The position numbers were made by a program, and so were the translations under genes. Below, in pieces: positions 33,083 to 47,266 of a DNA stretch of 64,000 bases. Within the stretch, counting starts at the first letter, position 1; each line of letters opens with the position of its first letter. Below the pieces are notes generated by a model. That model was not told the DNA's origin. It did no database searches and worked only from the letters and a program-made list of their open reading frames with translations. Location of the stretch: the NCBI RefSeq assembly GCF_040183065.1, contig NW_027185533.1:1-64000 (forward strand), in the 5' to 3' direction. The stretch is from Periplaneta americana. Taxonomy: Eukaryota > Arthropoda > Insecta > Blattodea > Blattidae.

Positions 33083-33122
33083 GTTTTGCCGACGGATTCG
33101 GCAGCAGACGTGTGTAGGCAGT

Positions 33123-34040
<918 letters not shown>

Positions 34041-34069
34041 ATTAACAAAGGTACTCCTGCCCGCAAAAA

Positions 34070-34085
34070 GGCCCTTTTCAGGGCC
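34070..34085 (+). terminator. Histone 3' stem-loop of H3 (unit 2)
   Basis: GGCCCTTTTCAGGGCC. Confidence 0.92.
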
Positions 34086-35332
34086 ACTAGTTATTTCTCG
34101 GAAGAGCCGGTTGTACCGTACTCCAGGTCTCGTTCCTACTACCCTCAGTTCAAGGTCACCTCAATAATATAAATGGTTTCTCCCTTTCCATTCCTCACCG
34201 TATCAGCATTTTCCCACAGCCTGTTTGACAAATATCGCAATGTATCCTATAGGTTAATAAACAATTTTTTAATAGAACGATGGATAACAAAGTTTCTTAG
34301 GAAAATTAAAAAAAAATTTCACAGTTCTATAATATTGCACATTATATATATTTACCAAATTAAGGGTTAACGCCGCCGGGACGAGTGATCCTCCGTCCGA
34401 CCGATCACAAGCGCCAAGGCTCAAAGTGGTCCAGAAAGCAAATCTAGCTGGACTAAAAATGTGACATATTTCCATGAAACTTCGCACTATAGTCACTACT
34501 GTATAAGAGGAGAAACTACCCCTTTATAGACGATGCGTTTTGACAAAAATTAGTGACTTGTCTCATATATAATATATTGTTTTAATGAAACTTTACACAG
34601 TACTTACATGTAGCTCGTTTATACTATATTGGATACAAAATGTGATTATGATTGTATAAGAGTAGCTACTTGTCTCCTATCTAACATTTTTTACTTTCAC
34701 GAAACTATAACTGTGACTCATTATTTTCGATAGTACAGACGTGGTCTGCTTAGGAAAGGACAAGCGGAAGACTGTGACCTTTGTGACCTCGGGTGGGTAT
34801 TACGATAACATTTATAACCGTCACCCTGATAAGCATCCGAGCAGCTTATTTCACAAAAGGAGTTTGAATACAAACAATTCCTTCAATCTACTACGATTAT
34901 TACAATAACTGATTTCATTAATCTCCTCTCTTCTTTAGCAAAATATAAATTACCTTCAATTGGTCGATTCAGCAAACTTGTTCATAAAACTTATCGCTAT
35001 TGCGTCACGTTTCGCAATTTTTCTAAAGTAAAAACAAAAACACGAACAAACGCCTACTCCTTTAACCTCATCGCTCTCTTATCTCTAGAATCCCGGGGGG
35101 TAGAGAACCTGAATTCTCTGTGGTGTGAAACAAAGCAACCCGCAGGAGCAATGACACGTTCAATTGTCCTAATAATAGAAAAAAAATTACACGTCATTTA
35201 GTGTATTCAGAACATTTTTACAGGACCGTGTAGGATATTCACTCTCCTGTCGAATAGTTTCGGCGGCTGGTAGGCGATACGCATTAATTAAAATAATACT
35301 TGCGTACCTTGTTCAGGACAGTGACTGTGCTA

Positions 35333-35375
<43 letters not shown>

Positions 35376-35677
35376 TCCTTTATTTGTAGCTTATTGATGA
35401 CACCAGATGCCATAACGGAAATGCCGTGATGGTATGTTTGTTTAATATTCAAAATCAAGTGACAGACGCTATTTGACTTTGCGGTGGAGGGGATAGGGAC
35501 CTGATCTCGGATGTTCCGAGAGATGCCGGCGCACAGTTGTCCAGAACGCAAAACTATGTAAGAAAATCAACTTCATCATAACCGAAGTTTAAGTAATATC
35601 TAGGCTTAAACAAAAGCTAGGCATTGTGCACAACAACATACAAAACATCAATATCAGTAAGAGGTGGGACAAAACAT

Positions 35678-35730
<53 letters not shown>

Positions 35731-36568
35731 TCACGCTCTTCAGTTGATTTTTGTTCGTGGGGTCAGTGGCTGTTTTATATTGTTAAACCTTCCCTTATGG
35801 AGGTCATAGGACAAGATGTGTACTTTCATTTAATACGCGAAAAGCAATCTATAATACGTTAGCATTCATTTAATTGGCACGTTTACTGAGATTTGTGCAA
35901 CTAGTTTTTTTTTTTTTTTTTTTTTTTACGACATATTTAACAGGCTGTGCATTACAAGTAAACCTGAGTTAACTTTCAATTCTTCTACCCACACATTAAT
36001 CAAATATTAAACTCTATACGGCTTAAAATTTAGCTGCTACATCCTGCAAACTTAGATGTTATATTCATCTCTTGGTGGCGCTTTACGAATTCGACAGCAG
36101 CCACTTTTCAGAGTCTGGATGAAGGAGCTTAATTTCTCCAAGAAAAATTCAACACTTCTTGAACATATAATGAACAACTAAATTATGGAGTATATCCATG
36201 AATCTAGCATTTTGTTACCAACTGCGAAAAATATGGCAGGCTAGTCATCTTTTAGGAGCATAATTTCTATTAAAACATTAAAAATTATCAGAAACACTAA
36301 TTTTTCCCTAATTCCCTAATTACACGAGCATAATTCGTTTTTGCATAGATGCGTATAAAATTTCATGGAAATATGTTACATAGGGGAGAAATTATTAACT
36401 CTGTATAAATGTAGCCTCTAAACACAAGAAGTAGATTCCCATATAAAAACCATTATCTGAATTTATGCTACCTGTAACTATACTGTGTGAAATATAATGT
36501 AAATATTTCAGTTAAGATAGAAATTATTAATTTAGTCTATAAAGCACTTCCGATACAACTCTTCACAC

Positions 36569-36613
<45 letters not shown>

Positions 36614-36636
36614 TATAGTAATAGTAATAATAATAA

Positions 36637-36667
<31 letters not shown>

Positions 36668-37818
36668 AATACACACTCGCCCGAATACAGAAATGTGAAG
36701 GGTCAGCAGGACAGAGTATTTGAGAATCATATCATATCATATCATAATATATATTCCTTACATTCATGTTAACAACCCTTAAATGTGCAAAACTTCATAT
36801 CTCACACTAGTTTATTAAAAAAGGTCGGACTGTAAAGAAAACAACTATCGCAATTTTCATATTTTAAGATTCCCTGCAGTTTATACAATTTCATTTATAC
36901 CACTTAGGATGTATTCATTAAGGATATGCTAATTTTTAATGAAACACACACACACACACACACACACATCTATTATACTAAACATAAACCCACAAGAGAA
37001 AACAATACTTGTATTAACTGTAAACATTTTTCTTCCTTTCTTTATTTTTAGCAGAATCCTCCATTTCACCCTTTATCTCACTAGATGCGCTTCCCGCAGA
37101 CATTCTTCATTATATGTTTCACACACCACTTCGTAACACTTGCAGCGGTTGACTTTTGTTTTCTTGTCTTTTTCTCTAGGGTATATTGTACATAGTGCTC
37201 GGTATCGGTGCTCGTTCACGTGATATTTTACCTTTGTTTTTCTTGCTAACTCCTGCCAATTTTTCTGATATTTCCCGTAGTTGATTGGTCAAGTACTGCG
37301 GATTGATTCCCGGTTATAACAAACACACCTACACTACATTCCAATGATTTCTGACTCGTTACTGCACATTTTAGAAACACTGTACGGAAGCACACGCAGT
37401 CTCTCGTAAATCAACAGGTTACAACAGAGACTTACACTTGCAAACGCGTGGGGATTTCAGAAAATTTCTTACTATTTCAGTACCTTTAACTGTACAACAG
37501 ATTTTGTTTTCTCGAAAAAGAAAGGTCAACGTTACTATTGACAAAAGACAGAAACGTACGATTACAATACCTTTATTTTAAACAATCTTAGAGGTGGTCT
37601 GGGAATTCCTAAACTCACCACGCGACTACTTAACCCTAGACAGGTAATCATCACTGTACTCATGTTAAAGGTAAGCATTCGTAATTTTTACTACTCACAT
37701 TTTAATTAACTGAAATCAACTCAATATCACACATTTAACAACTTTTACACTTTTCGTAGCCATTAGTGTTCATTTAATTTTAAGTTTGTCATAAAGTCTT
37801 TACGTTCATGTTATTGTC
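34086..37818. repeat. H3-to-piggyBac spacer with simple repeats (unit 2)
   Basis: Counterpart of 15403-19156. CTTT repeat about 35333-35380 (shorter than in units 1 and 3), T run 35681-35727 (47 nt), AAT/GAA repeats about 36568-36670, CA repeats about 36943-36967. No gene. Confidence 0.6.
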
Positions 37819-38269
37819 CTATTTACAATTAGTGCAAACAACAGCGCGATGTTCTCTGCAGAACCCCTTTTTGCAAAGTCCACAAAATGTTGTCATCATT
37901 CTCCTCTTCTTTGCAGGACATTTATAGCAAACAGTACGTTCACCATCTGGCTGCATTACCTGGCATTGTTGTTGCACAGCAATGTTCAGATGTTCTTCAA
38001 TTGTTGCCCGCAGAGATCGGTGTAAAGTAGGACGTGCAAAGCGGTGCTGCATCCACGGTTTTGTCAGCTCTTCACACAATTGGAAAATGAATTGTTTTCT
38101 TGATATTGTTTTCTGAGTTCTTCTAACTATAAATTATCCATGAATTTATACTTGCAATATTTAGCATGTTGTAAAATATTGCTAGTGGCCAGCGCCTCGT
38201 CTTTCTATTGCAGGAAAGATTGTGGCACATTTGACATAGTGTATCTACACCACCTTTAGTCCCATTGTA
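37819..38269 (-). pseudogene. piggyBac transposase C-terminal fragment (unit 3)
   Basis: Same fossil as 19157-19607, with the same frame change. Confidence 0.85.
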
Positions 38270-38270
<1 letters not shown>

Positions 38271-38305
<35 letters not shown>

Positions 38306-38730
38306 GGCTTTACATATAACGTGTTGCTTACTGTTGTCATTGCAGTCCACGTCGGTGGGGGTGGGGGGGTTTCTTTCTCCTCCTCCTTCCTCTAAAAAGA
38401 GCAGTTACCAGGGTCTAAGGAAGTGAATGCCCTTTTCTTTCTGGGCTCATCCCTACATTTGTCTTAGCTCCTTAGGGAAAACCACGGAAAACCCTCAGGC
38501 TTGCGAATAGACTGAATGAATGAGAGGAGAAACTTTAAAGGTACGTGAAAACACGTCCATGCAAGGGAGTTGGGACTGTGAAAAATTGAATATGTGAAAT
38601 CCAAGACTGTATTTGCCAGGCGAGCAAAGATGAAGAAGAAGAAAGGCTTACGTATGACGTGTGGCTTACTGTTGTCATTGCAGTCCGCGTCGGCCAGCGG
38701 TGGGAGGGGGGGGGGGTCAATATACCTGCA
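38271..38730. repeat. Short module pair with microsatellites (unit 3)
   Basis: Counterpart of 161-620. Confidence 0.45.
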
Positions 38731-39115
38731 CATATCAGTTCAAATTATAAAAACCTCTTAATGCTACTGCGGTACTATTCCATTGCCGAACACAATATGA
38801 AGAAATTAGCAGATCCCTGAACTGAACTCTTATTACTCTGAAATTACCGCGCAGTACAATTATAGCTATGACGCATTGCAAGCGTTAGTCACCATATCGA
38901 TTTGCTAAGCAAATTTAATCCCTTTAGAGCATGTCCCCCCCCCCTCCTCCTCCATATCAGCCAACAACATACTGGATGAAGAAGACTCCTGCAAAAGGGA
39001 CGAATTAAGATTTAATTTTATTTTAATGATAGACTAACATTGCAAAGTTCCAAAATAATTTTTTGCATTCCTTCATTACACTAGTCGTACAAAATTGCGG
39101 TCGTATCTCGTACTA

Positions 39116-40247
39116 TCTATACTAATAATAAATCTGTAGCCGAAATTTTTCTGGTAAGTTTCGATTTTCCAAAAGTAATTGGTCCTAACATATATAATTA
39201 ACCACCCTGAAACCGAAAATCGCATTTTTGAAATTTTTGTTTGTATGTCTGTCTGTATGTTTGTTACCTTTTCACGCGATAATGGCTGAACCGATTTATA
39301 TGAAAACTGGAATATAAATTAAGTTTGTTGTAACTTAGATTTTAGGCTATATGGCATTCGAAATACATTATTTAAAAGGGGAGTTATAAGGGGGCCTGAA
39401 TTAAATAAATCGAAATATCTCGCTTATTATTGATATTTGAGAAAAAATGTTACATAACAGATGTTCCTTTAAAAATGATTTCCGTTAAGTTTTATTTTTT
39501 TACAACATTTTGATAGGACTGATATTTAATGAGATAAATGAGTTTTAAAATTAAAATAACGCTATCTAAGACGGTGCAATGAATTAAGAACAAATGACTT
39601 CGTCTATAAGGGGCCTTGGACAACAACAATCGAAACAGGGGCCTTGGACATCAACAAACAATCGAAAGCTATTAAACATAGCCTACAGGGAATGTTTCTG
39701 TGTTTGTATGAAGTAATATCACAAGCTCGTAAATTAACTGATTTGTATAATTAGTTATTATTTCACCATTGGAAACTGTAGTTTCTCTAGATGGACATAA
39801 TGCTATAATGTTATTACAGTAACGTCTGAGTAAATCGAGGACAGGTAAGATTAAAATAGCTTCTTATGCACAGAAAATTTGATAGGCTATTTTGTACATT
39901 CGTTTTCTGTATTTCTTAAAATAATATTTATGTACACGCATTTTAATCTCAGAGAATTAACGAACAACGAGAGTGTATTGATTTAGTATGCAGTAATAGT
40001 ACTTTAGCTTGGCAATCCATTATTTTAATAATTCATATTTTAACTATGCTCAATTGAATCGTGTTAAAATACATAAAATATATATGCAATAAATGCAGTG
40101 CTAAAAAAAAATTGGGTAATATGCGAAGCAGATTATCTTGCGCTGTTGTAAAAGTTGTTCCCTGGATCAGACGTCCTATTTTAATTATGTAATTACTTTA
40201 TATTTATTTCTAACAGGTGGAGCGGAGCGAACGGGTACGGCTAGCTA
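39116..40247 (+). mobile_element. Helitron-like non-autonomous element (unit 3)
   Basis: Counterpart of 1006-2137. Confidence 0.45.
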
Positions 40248-40410
40248 ACAATAAGTGAGAACTTACAATACAACAACAACAACAACAACAGCTGATAATC
40301 TGAAAGGGAACATAGTAATTTGGGGTGAATTAAAATGCAGCTTCCATTCGTTTAAAATTTCTTTAAATTTTAACTAAATATTAATGTAGATATTACCTCT
40401 AAAGGTAAAT

Positions 40411-41842
40411 GGGGGCATGTTTCACAACGCTAACAAATTACAAATTAACAATATACAATTAACAACGGAAATATTACATATGCTTGTTAACTGTGTTTCA
40501 CAATGCAATCTTATTCACTTGTATGTTTTAACGAACTTTACAAAATCGGCGAAACAAACTTACAAATACGCATAATTGGTTGAACAAAATCGCCAACGAC
40601 AGTTTACAAAAATCACTAAGGATCAGAGGTAAAGTAGCTGTAATTTTAGAACTATCGATGGACATGTTTATATTTTTTTATATATATTTTATTTAGATTT
40701 TGCTACATCGGCGACAACGGAGTTTCGCGGCATGCAATTGGTCGAGCATACCAATGCATTAATTAGCCTACGACTTAACTGACGAAAGTTAGCGCGAAAT
40801 TCATTCAAATAATTGATAAATAATGGATTTGACCCACGTAGTTATATGCAGTTGATAGAGCAGCTAACATGTCCATCCATTAAAATCAACTTCGCTCTCT
40901 GCTGGTCCATCAGTATATTTTATTGTTTCATCCATAACCTCGCCAACATTAGGGAACCCAGCAGGAGGAGCATAAAAATCCTTTGCCCGAGTAAGCACAT
41001 TCGGTGATCAATAACCCGCCTCGAGTTTTTTCAATCTTGTAACAACATCAACTACCATGTGTGAACTTTTGCACACTGTAATCTTATAAATTCCGTTCTT
41101 ATCTGCTAACGCAGGGAACTGAGAGCTACTATGCAACCAATGCAGTTCTCGCTTTGAGGTTAGGGCACCACTTTTCCCTTTCAGATGTTGCATGTGATGT
41201 CCCATATCTTGTAGGAGAGATTACAGCGAAATGGGATTCGGAACGACTTCAGAATACTGCGTAAGTAATGCCGACATTGCATTATTAAGTGATTGGTTTT
41301 CGGTGCAAAGTTTTTCTTCTTTAAGTGCGAGTATTTATTAAATACGTTCCTCGTATATAAGAACTAACGCGGTATTCTGAAGTATAGCGCGGGATTCATT
41401 CGAAACCTTTCATTAATATTCGTACAATGATACGAACGTGGCCGGAAAATTCTACGTTAGGCCTAAATGCAAAATCTTCGTCTGAGTCGCTAGAACTACT
41501 CAATAACATCACAACTGCTTCAGTGTAATTCTTAATGGTACCCTGTTACTATAAAATTGATTTTATACATATGTGTTTATTTTTTTCATTCACAATTAGA
41601 AGCTATTTCAACAGGGCTACTGTAGAAAATGTGCTAACTTCACTAGTAAAGTTTAGTTTACACGTTTGTAAAATTACTCCTTCGTTGTGAAACAAACATA
41701 TCACTTGTAAAGAGCGCAAAATTTCATTCGTAAAGATTTGATTTCCTTTGTACAGTCCACCTTTACAAACAAAGATTGTGAAACAGAAGTTTACAAACAG
41801 AGTTCACAATTTCCAAAGATTGTAAACTTTGTGAAACACCCC
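40411..41842 (-). mobile_element. PIF/Harbinger-like remnant (unit 3)
   Basis: Counterpart of 2301-3732; transposase fragment at 40864-41205. Confidence 0.6.
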
Positions 41843-42779
41843 ACTGGTGAATCAGCACGCCGAGCTCGATCGAAATACAACCAGTTACTATTATTTCCCT
41901 ATCGTTTTTTGACATTTGATTCCGCGTCCTACCCCTTTCATTCGTTACTAACCAACAACGCCAATAGCAGAAGGTAACGCAAAAACAGTCACCGGTTCCC
42001 CGATGCATGGCTTTCTCTCTCAATGTCAACTGAGAGTTAAAAATATTCATTATAATATGCACTTTCCACTCACTCCTCAGAATGTCTTCTTTATTTTTAT
42101 TTATTTATTTATTTATTTATTTTTAAAGATATGTGAGCTACGTACTGTATGTCTGATGTTTTGCCATCGTACATTCAAATATTTATATTCACTGTACAGT
42201 ACAGCGAACTGTTTATACTTACTGTACATGCTATAACTACTTCTCCCAACTCCGCTATTGCTATATTTCCTAAACTAAACGCTGATATTGAAATAACGCC
42301 TGGTCTGATAATGCAGTCTGTTTAAATTTCTACCGACCAAGTTCTGCCCTTCATCATGGGAAAACAACGAGCTTCTTTAAAGGATACAACTACTAGGACA
42401 GAGATATTTTCATTATGGAATTTGTACTACCCACTGAAATGTAGTAACTAATGGGATTTTAATTAGCCATATATGTACAGTATATTACATTCTTTACCTA
42501 AAATGTCTCTAACTTCTAGGGAGAGCGCGAGGTACGTTCACAATCCCCTGAATACATATTCCCTTCTTCGAGAAAACGCAGAGAAGTGAACCGTCTCATA
42601 TGAATATGCTACCAGTCATAAGTTTCAATACGGAGCTGCAAGTACTTAAGAATTATCAATTACTCTACAATTATGCAGCGGCGTCATCATCCAAGCTATA
42701 GCTGGAATAGGGAAGGGAACATAATATCCCATAAGTCTTATTAGAACACGCTGGAAATAGTGACGTAAAAAAAAAAATC

Positions 42780-42897
42780 GCCAACGGCACGTGGTGTTCC
42801 CAAGCGGTCACCCATCCAAGTACTGACCACGCCCAATGTTGCTTGACTTCGGTGATCGGACGAGAACCGGTATTTTCAACATGGTATGGCCGTTGCC
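42780..42897 (-). rRNA. 5S ribosomal RNA (unit 3)
   Basis: Same sequence and T-run terminator as the other units. Confidence 0.93.
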
Positions 42898-43721
42898 GAT
42901 GAAACTGCGTAATCTGTAGGCACTTGAGGACGATGGGATTGGGGTGCACTCGATAAAACCTGCACTCGCTCACACACACACGTAAACTGCCTGCTTAGAC
43001 TCTGTACCTAAATTACCAAGCTCGTTGGATGTCATTGGGATAGATGATAAATCTATCTATCAACGGCAGTTTGGTTACGTTTCAACGTCACACACTGCTG
43101 GATTGACACGGGATTAATAAAACAGCTAGTCGGCATTCTAAGTTAAGCCACAGGTGGATTGTTGTTCAACAGCGGAGCCTCCTTTCAACCACATGGTTGT
43201 GGAACTGTAGTCGGATTTTCGACATCATTTTCATGCCATACTACGGAACTTCACACAAACTTCAATTCACTTCTTGCACCGGCGGCTACTACGAATGGAC
43301 TGAAGCTCGCTACTGACTAGGGGGGGGGGGACATTTGTCTCTTGATGGATTACGTGACAGATATATAAAGTATCAGTCGTATGTTATGAACCCGAGTTTC
43401 AATAAAGATAGATTACCCGTATGTCCACAGATTCTCAGTAGTGGCCTGCGGAAGGATTATGACCGCGGTCGACAAGTTACCTTCTAAGTTGTTTTCCCTC
43501 AACAATTAATGCTGCCAAGTGAGTAGGAATGACACCGCGCTCTCATATAAGTCGTACGAAACTATTAAGGAAACGAATTTGCCTCGTGGATCCAAGTCTC
43601 CCATGGACTGCCTATAATGTATTATCTATCCTAGAAGTGTTATCGGGGTGATTATTTAAATTTTCACTCGGTGGGAAACGCTGTTGTTCTTCATTCGTCT
43701 ACTCTGTTATGAATAACTTGT

Positions 43722-43737
43722 GGCCCTTAAAAGGGCC
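43722..43737 (-). terminator. Histone 3' stem-loop of H2B (unit 3)
   Basis: Sense GGCCCTTTTAAGGGCC. Just downstream, base 43697 is G where units 1, 2 and 4 have A, one of the few differences seen between units. Confidence 0.9.
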
Positions 43738-43767
43738 GGTTGCTGATTCCCTAGCAAGCACTCCCGC

Positions 43768-44139
43768 TTACTTGGAACTAGTGTATTTTGTGACGGCCTT
43801 GGTCCCTTCACTGACGGCGTGCTTGGCCAGCTCACCGGGTAGCAGGAGACGGACGGCTGTCTGGATCTCCCGACTGGTGATGGTCGACCGCTTGTTGTAA
43901 TGCGCGAGCCGCGAAGCTTCCGCGGCGATGCGCTCGAAGATGTCGTTAACGAAGCTGTTCATGATGCTCATAGCCTTTGAACTGATTCCCGTGTCTGGGT
44001 GAACTTGTTTCAGAACCTTGTAGATGTAAATGGCGTAGCTCTCCTTCCTCTTGCGCTTCTTCTTCTTATCGCCCTTCGAAATATTCTTCTGGGCCTTGCC
44101 GGCCTTCTTGGCAGCCTTTCCGGAAGCTTTGGGGGGCAT
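43768..44139 (-). CDS. H2B: Histone H2B (unit 3, separated from its promoter)
   Basis: The 123-residue protein is identical to the other units. A LINE 3' end lies 24 nt upstream of the ATG; the TATA box is about 6 kb away, beyond the element. Probably silent or read-through dependent. Confidence 0.96.
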   Translation of the reverse strand: MPPKASGKAAKKAGKAQKNISKGDKKKKRKRKESYAIYIYKVLKQVHPDTGISSKAMSIMNSFVNDIFERIAAEASRLAHYNKRSTITSREIQTAVRLLLPGELAKHAVSEGTKAVTKYTSSK

Positions 44140-44149
44140 GGTGCTCGTC

Positions 44150-44163
44150 TGATGATGAGCCCG
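44150..44163 (-). repeat. Target-site duplication, H2B-side copy (unit 3)
   Basis: TGATGATGAGCCCG, repeated at 50130-50143; identical in sequence and position to the duplication around the family B element. Confidence 0.92.
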
Positions 44164-44191
44164 AACGAACGAACGAACGAATGAGTGATGC

Positions 44192-44242
44192 CACTGGCGA
44201 GCCAGTGACGCCTGCTTCAGGGACTTAATACCCTCTTCAGGC
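44192..44242 (-). ncRNA. Predicted 3'-end RNA structure of family C LINE
   Basis: Sense strand: outer helix GCCTG with CAGGC (44238-44242 and 44210-44214), inner helix AGGG with CCCT (44231-44234 and 44219-44222), purine-rich internal loops, then hairpin CACTGG/CCAGTG (44202-44207 and 44192-44197). It is followed by the TTCG tail. Same architecture as in families A and B. Confidence 0.65.
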
Positions 44243-44317
44243 TAGGTGTGCTTGTGCTTTAGTGTGTTATGTAGTCAGCACCATGTCGCGTGGGAATGGT
44301 TGGGAAGGTTTTGCAAT

Positions 44318-44348
<31 letters not shown>

Positions 44349-44408
44349 CCGGTTACTGATTTTTTTTTTTTCTTTTTGGTAGTTTTAAGTCCAGCGCTAC
44401 TAGGGAAA

Positions 44409-47240
44409 TTATTGGTGATCGTTTTCTATTGGATTGACTTGGGCATGGAGAAATTCATTATAGGGTAATAGGAGTTGGTTTACAGTGGTGTTGGGAAACT
44501 GAGGTGGATTTTGAAATAGTTGCTGGATGAAGGATCTGTCCATTGCCTTGTTTACATATTTGATGTTCTTATCCTTGATGTAAGAATGCAAGGGTTTAAT
44601 TTTGGCTAGAGCATACACGATTTGTCTATTAGTGTTATATGGCACGTTGAGTGCCTTGCGTAGTAGGCGTCTTTCTGTTGACGCTAGGCTCTCAATTTGC
44701 GTAGCTGTTGCGTTGGAGAACAGCTGCGAAGCGTAGAGAATTGCCGGTCTAATAACTGAGGTATAGATTATTAAATTTGTGCGGGGCTTGGCGCTGGGGC
44801 GATGTGGGGGTTTACCGGAAATGTTATAGAGTAATCGCGTGGCTAATAAAATTTTGCTTTTGATTTCGTGGAAGTGGTGAGTTAATTTTAGGTTCTGCGT
44901 TAGTTTGACTCCGAGATAAGTGAAATGCCGCTGATAGGGAATGGGAGTATTGTGGATGAGTATAGGATATCTATCTCGCTTTCTTTTCGGTGGGAAATTC
45001 GATTTTTTAGCTAGTATTGCCTGGGTTTTAGAGGTATTTAATTTTAGCCGCCATTGTTTCAGCCACGTAGTGAGTTCTTTTAGAGCATTATTCATGCGTT
45101 GTGTCGCAACGTAGATTGTCCTGCCTGAGGCTACATAAATGGTGTCGTCGGCGAACTGGCCAAGAGTGACGTTAGTTTGTCTTGGGGTCGGTATGTCTGC
45201 CACAAATAGATTGTAGAGAATTGGTGACAACACCGTTCCTTGCGGAACGCCTCCATGGATTGAGAGTGGGGTTGAGAGTTGATTGTTTATTTTTATTTGA
45301 GCTGTGCGATCCCGAAGGAAGTCAGAGATCCATCTAGTGATTTGTGGCGGTAGTCCTAGGTTGGTAAGTTTGTAGCGTAGTCCGTCGTGCCAGACAGTGT
45401 CAAAAGCTCTTTGCATGTCTAGTGCAACGATGGCTGTCGTTTGTCTACGTTCTCGGGCGGTTTCCACCGGTGTGAGTACTTTTAGTATTTGGTCTATGAT
45501 GTCAGTGTGTGGTCTAAATCCTGCTTGGGTCTGCGGAATAAGGTCGGCGGCATCGACGTATTGTTGTAAGCGTAGGTTGAGTACACGTTCCATTAGCTTA
45601 CATATGGTTAATGTTAAACTAATGGGTCGGTAGTTGTCTACATTAGTAAGGTCTTTCCTTGGTTTTGGGAAAAGCAATATATGTGCGTGCTTCCATCTGG
45701 GCGGAAGAGCACCCAGCCTAAAGCTAGCTGTATATATTGCTGCAAGAAACTCTACGGCTCTTTGTGGGTAGTGTCTGTAGATGATGTTGGGTATATTGTC
45801 AGGGCCAGCAGCTGTGTTTTTTGTTCTGTAGATTGCTGCTGCCACTTCATTGGCAGTGATATCTGTTGTTAATGGATGTGGTATGTTGTTTTGAATTTGA
45901 GGTGCTGGTGTTTGTAGTGGGAGGTATAATTGGGGGTTTGCGGTGACGTGGTCTGTGATTCGTATGTAAGTGTCGTTGTCGAAGTTGGGGTCCTGTGGTG
46001 TGATATGTAGTTTTTGGAGGTGGTTTTGGAATGCGTTTAATTTGTCTGTAGTTTGCAGTAGGAGTTTATTGTTGTGTTTTATGGGGTATGTGAGTGGCGT
46101 AGAGCCGCGGAGTTTCTTGATGATTTTCCAAAATTTTCCAGGGTTTTCACATTTGTTTTTGTTTAAACTGTCGGCTAGTCTTTGTCGTGATCGTGTCTCA
46201 TGGCGTTCGATCGCGTTGCGTACGTCCTGTTGCAGTTGTCGATATAATCGTCTATTTTCGTCTGTGCGTATTTTCATGTAGAGTCTGTGGGCGCGTCTTT
46301 TAGTCTTAATGAGCTTGACTAAGTCTGGCGGTAGTTCTCGTCGATATGTATTAGTCACTCGTGAGTGGGGGACAGTCTTGAGTCGAGCTTCTTCCGTCGC
46401 TCTCAGCAGCAGATTGTCGGCTTCAATAAGAGAGTTAAGGTCAGTAATATTAGGTAGTGGTGTTGGTATTAGTTCAGTGATGTGAGTGGTAAAGAGGTCC
46501 CAGTCAGCCCGATGGTACTTGAAAAGTGTGTGTGTTGCATTAGTTCTAGTCGGGATCCAGTGAGGTGTTGCCAGTTTTAGTCGAATAGGGCAGTGGTCAG
46601 AGTTAAGAGGTTCCAGTACGTCAGTATTGATAGTTCGGTTGAGTAGGGTGTGGGTAAGTAATAGTTTGTCAGGAGTGGTGCAGTTATGTTGGAGGTCATT
46701 GTCGGGGAGGCGTGTAGGTCCGGTTGGGATTAGTCTGTAGGGGGAGTTTTGGAGGAAGGAATCTAGGTGGATACCATTGCGATTATTGAAGTTGTCGCCG
46801 AAGTTAATGTGGTGGGTGTTTAGGTCTCCGATAATTATTGACTTATGGAGCGAGTTTAGGTAGTGGAAAAGATGCATGGGGAAGTCAAGGAGTGGGGGGA
46901 GGTAGATGGAAGTGAGGTGTATGGGAAAGTTTCGAATATGGATTTTGATGGTTAGGCATTCAGTGTTATTGAACTGGTGGGGAGTAGAATGGAGACTGCT
47001 TGGGAGTGAGTCTTTGCAGAGTATGGCAACCCCTCCTCCTAGCCGGTTTCTATCTTTTCTGTATATGTTGTAACCGGGTAGTGTGAATTTGTCGGTTGTG
47101 TTAAGGTGCGTCTCATTGAGTGCGATGATGTCTGGAGTTAGGTCATTGCATAGTTGGGTTAGCTCGGTTCTGCTGCTGTAGAGGTGGCGGATGTTGCTGT
47201 GTATTATGGTTAGGTCATGTCGAATGTCTAGTACAGTCAT
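44409..47240 (-). CDS. LINE ORF2 protein, family C (endonuclease and reverse transcriptase)
   Basis: A 943-residue protein. Endonuclease blocks HDLTIIHSNIRHLYS, NETHL, GDLNTHH and SDHCPIRL; RT blocks AAGPDNI, FPKPRKDL, NYRPISLTLT, ALDMQRAFDTVW, GVPQGTVLSP, LYNLFVADIP and FADDT. No RNase H. The ATG lies 26 nt after the ORF1 stop. The frame is unbroken. Confidence 0.93.
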   Translation of the reverse strand: MTVLDIRHDLTIIHSNIRHLYSSRTELTQLCNDLTPDIIALNETHLNTTDKFTLPGYNIYRKDRNRLGGGVAILCKDSLPSSLHSTPHQFNNTECLTIKIHIRNFPIHLTSIYLPPLLDFPMHLFHYLNSLHKSIIIGDLNTHHINFGDNFNNRNGIHLDSFLQNSPYRLIPTGPTRLPDNDLQHNCTTPDKLLLTHTLLNRTINTDVLEPLNSDHCPIRLKLATPHWIPTRTNATHTLFKYHRADWDLFTTHITELIPTPLPNITDLNSLIEADNLLLRATEEARLKTVPHSRVTNTYRRELPPDLVKLIKTKRRAHRLYMKIRTDENRRLYRQLQQDVRNAIERHETRSRQRLADSLNKNKCENPGKFWKIIKKLRGSTPLTYPIKHNNKLLLQTTDKLNAFQNHLQKLHITPQDPNFDNDTYIRITDHVTANPQLYLPLQTPAPQIQNNIPHPLTTDITANEVAAAIYRTKNTAAGPDNIPNIIYRHYPQRAVEFLAAIYTASFRLGALPPRWKHAHILLFPKPRKDLTNVDNYRPISLTLTICKLMERVLNLRLQQYVDAADLIPQTQAGFRPHTDIIDQILKVLTPVETARERRQTTAIVALDMQRAFDTVWHDGLRYKLTNLGLPPQITRWISDFLRDRTAQIKINNQLSTPLSIHGGVPQGTVLSPILYNLFVADIPTPRQTNVTLGQFADDTIYVASGRTIYVATQRMNNALKELTTWLKQWRLKLNTSKTQAILAKKSNFPPKRKRDRYPILIHNTPIPYQRHFTYLGVKLTQNLKLTHHFHEIKSKILLATRLLYNISGKPPHRPSAKPRTNLIIYTSVIRPAILYASQLFSNATATQIESLASTERRLLRKALNVPYNTNRQIVYALAKIKPLHSYIKDKNIKYVNKAMDRSFIQQLFQNPPQFPNTTVNQLLLPYNEFLHAQVNPIENDHQ

Positions 47241-47266
47241 AATGATCGTCCAGTAGTCGAGGTTGT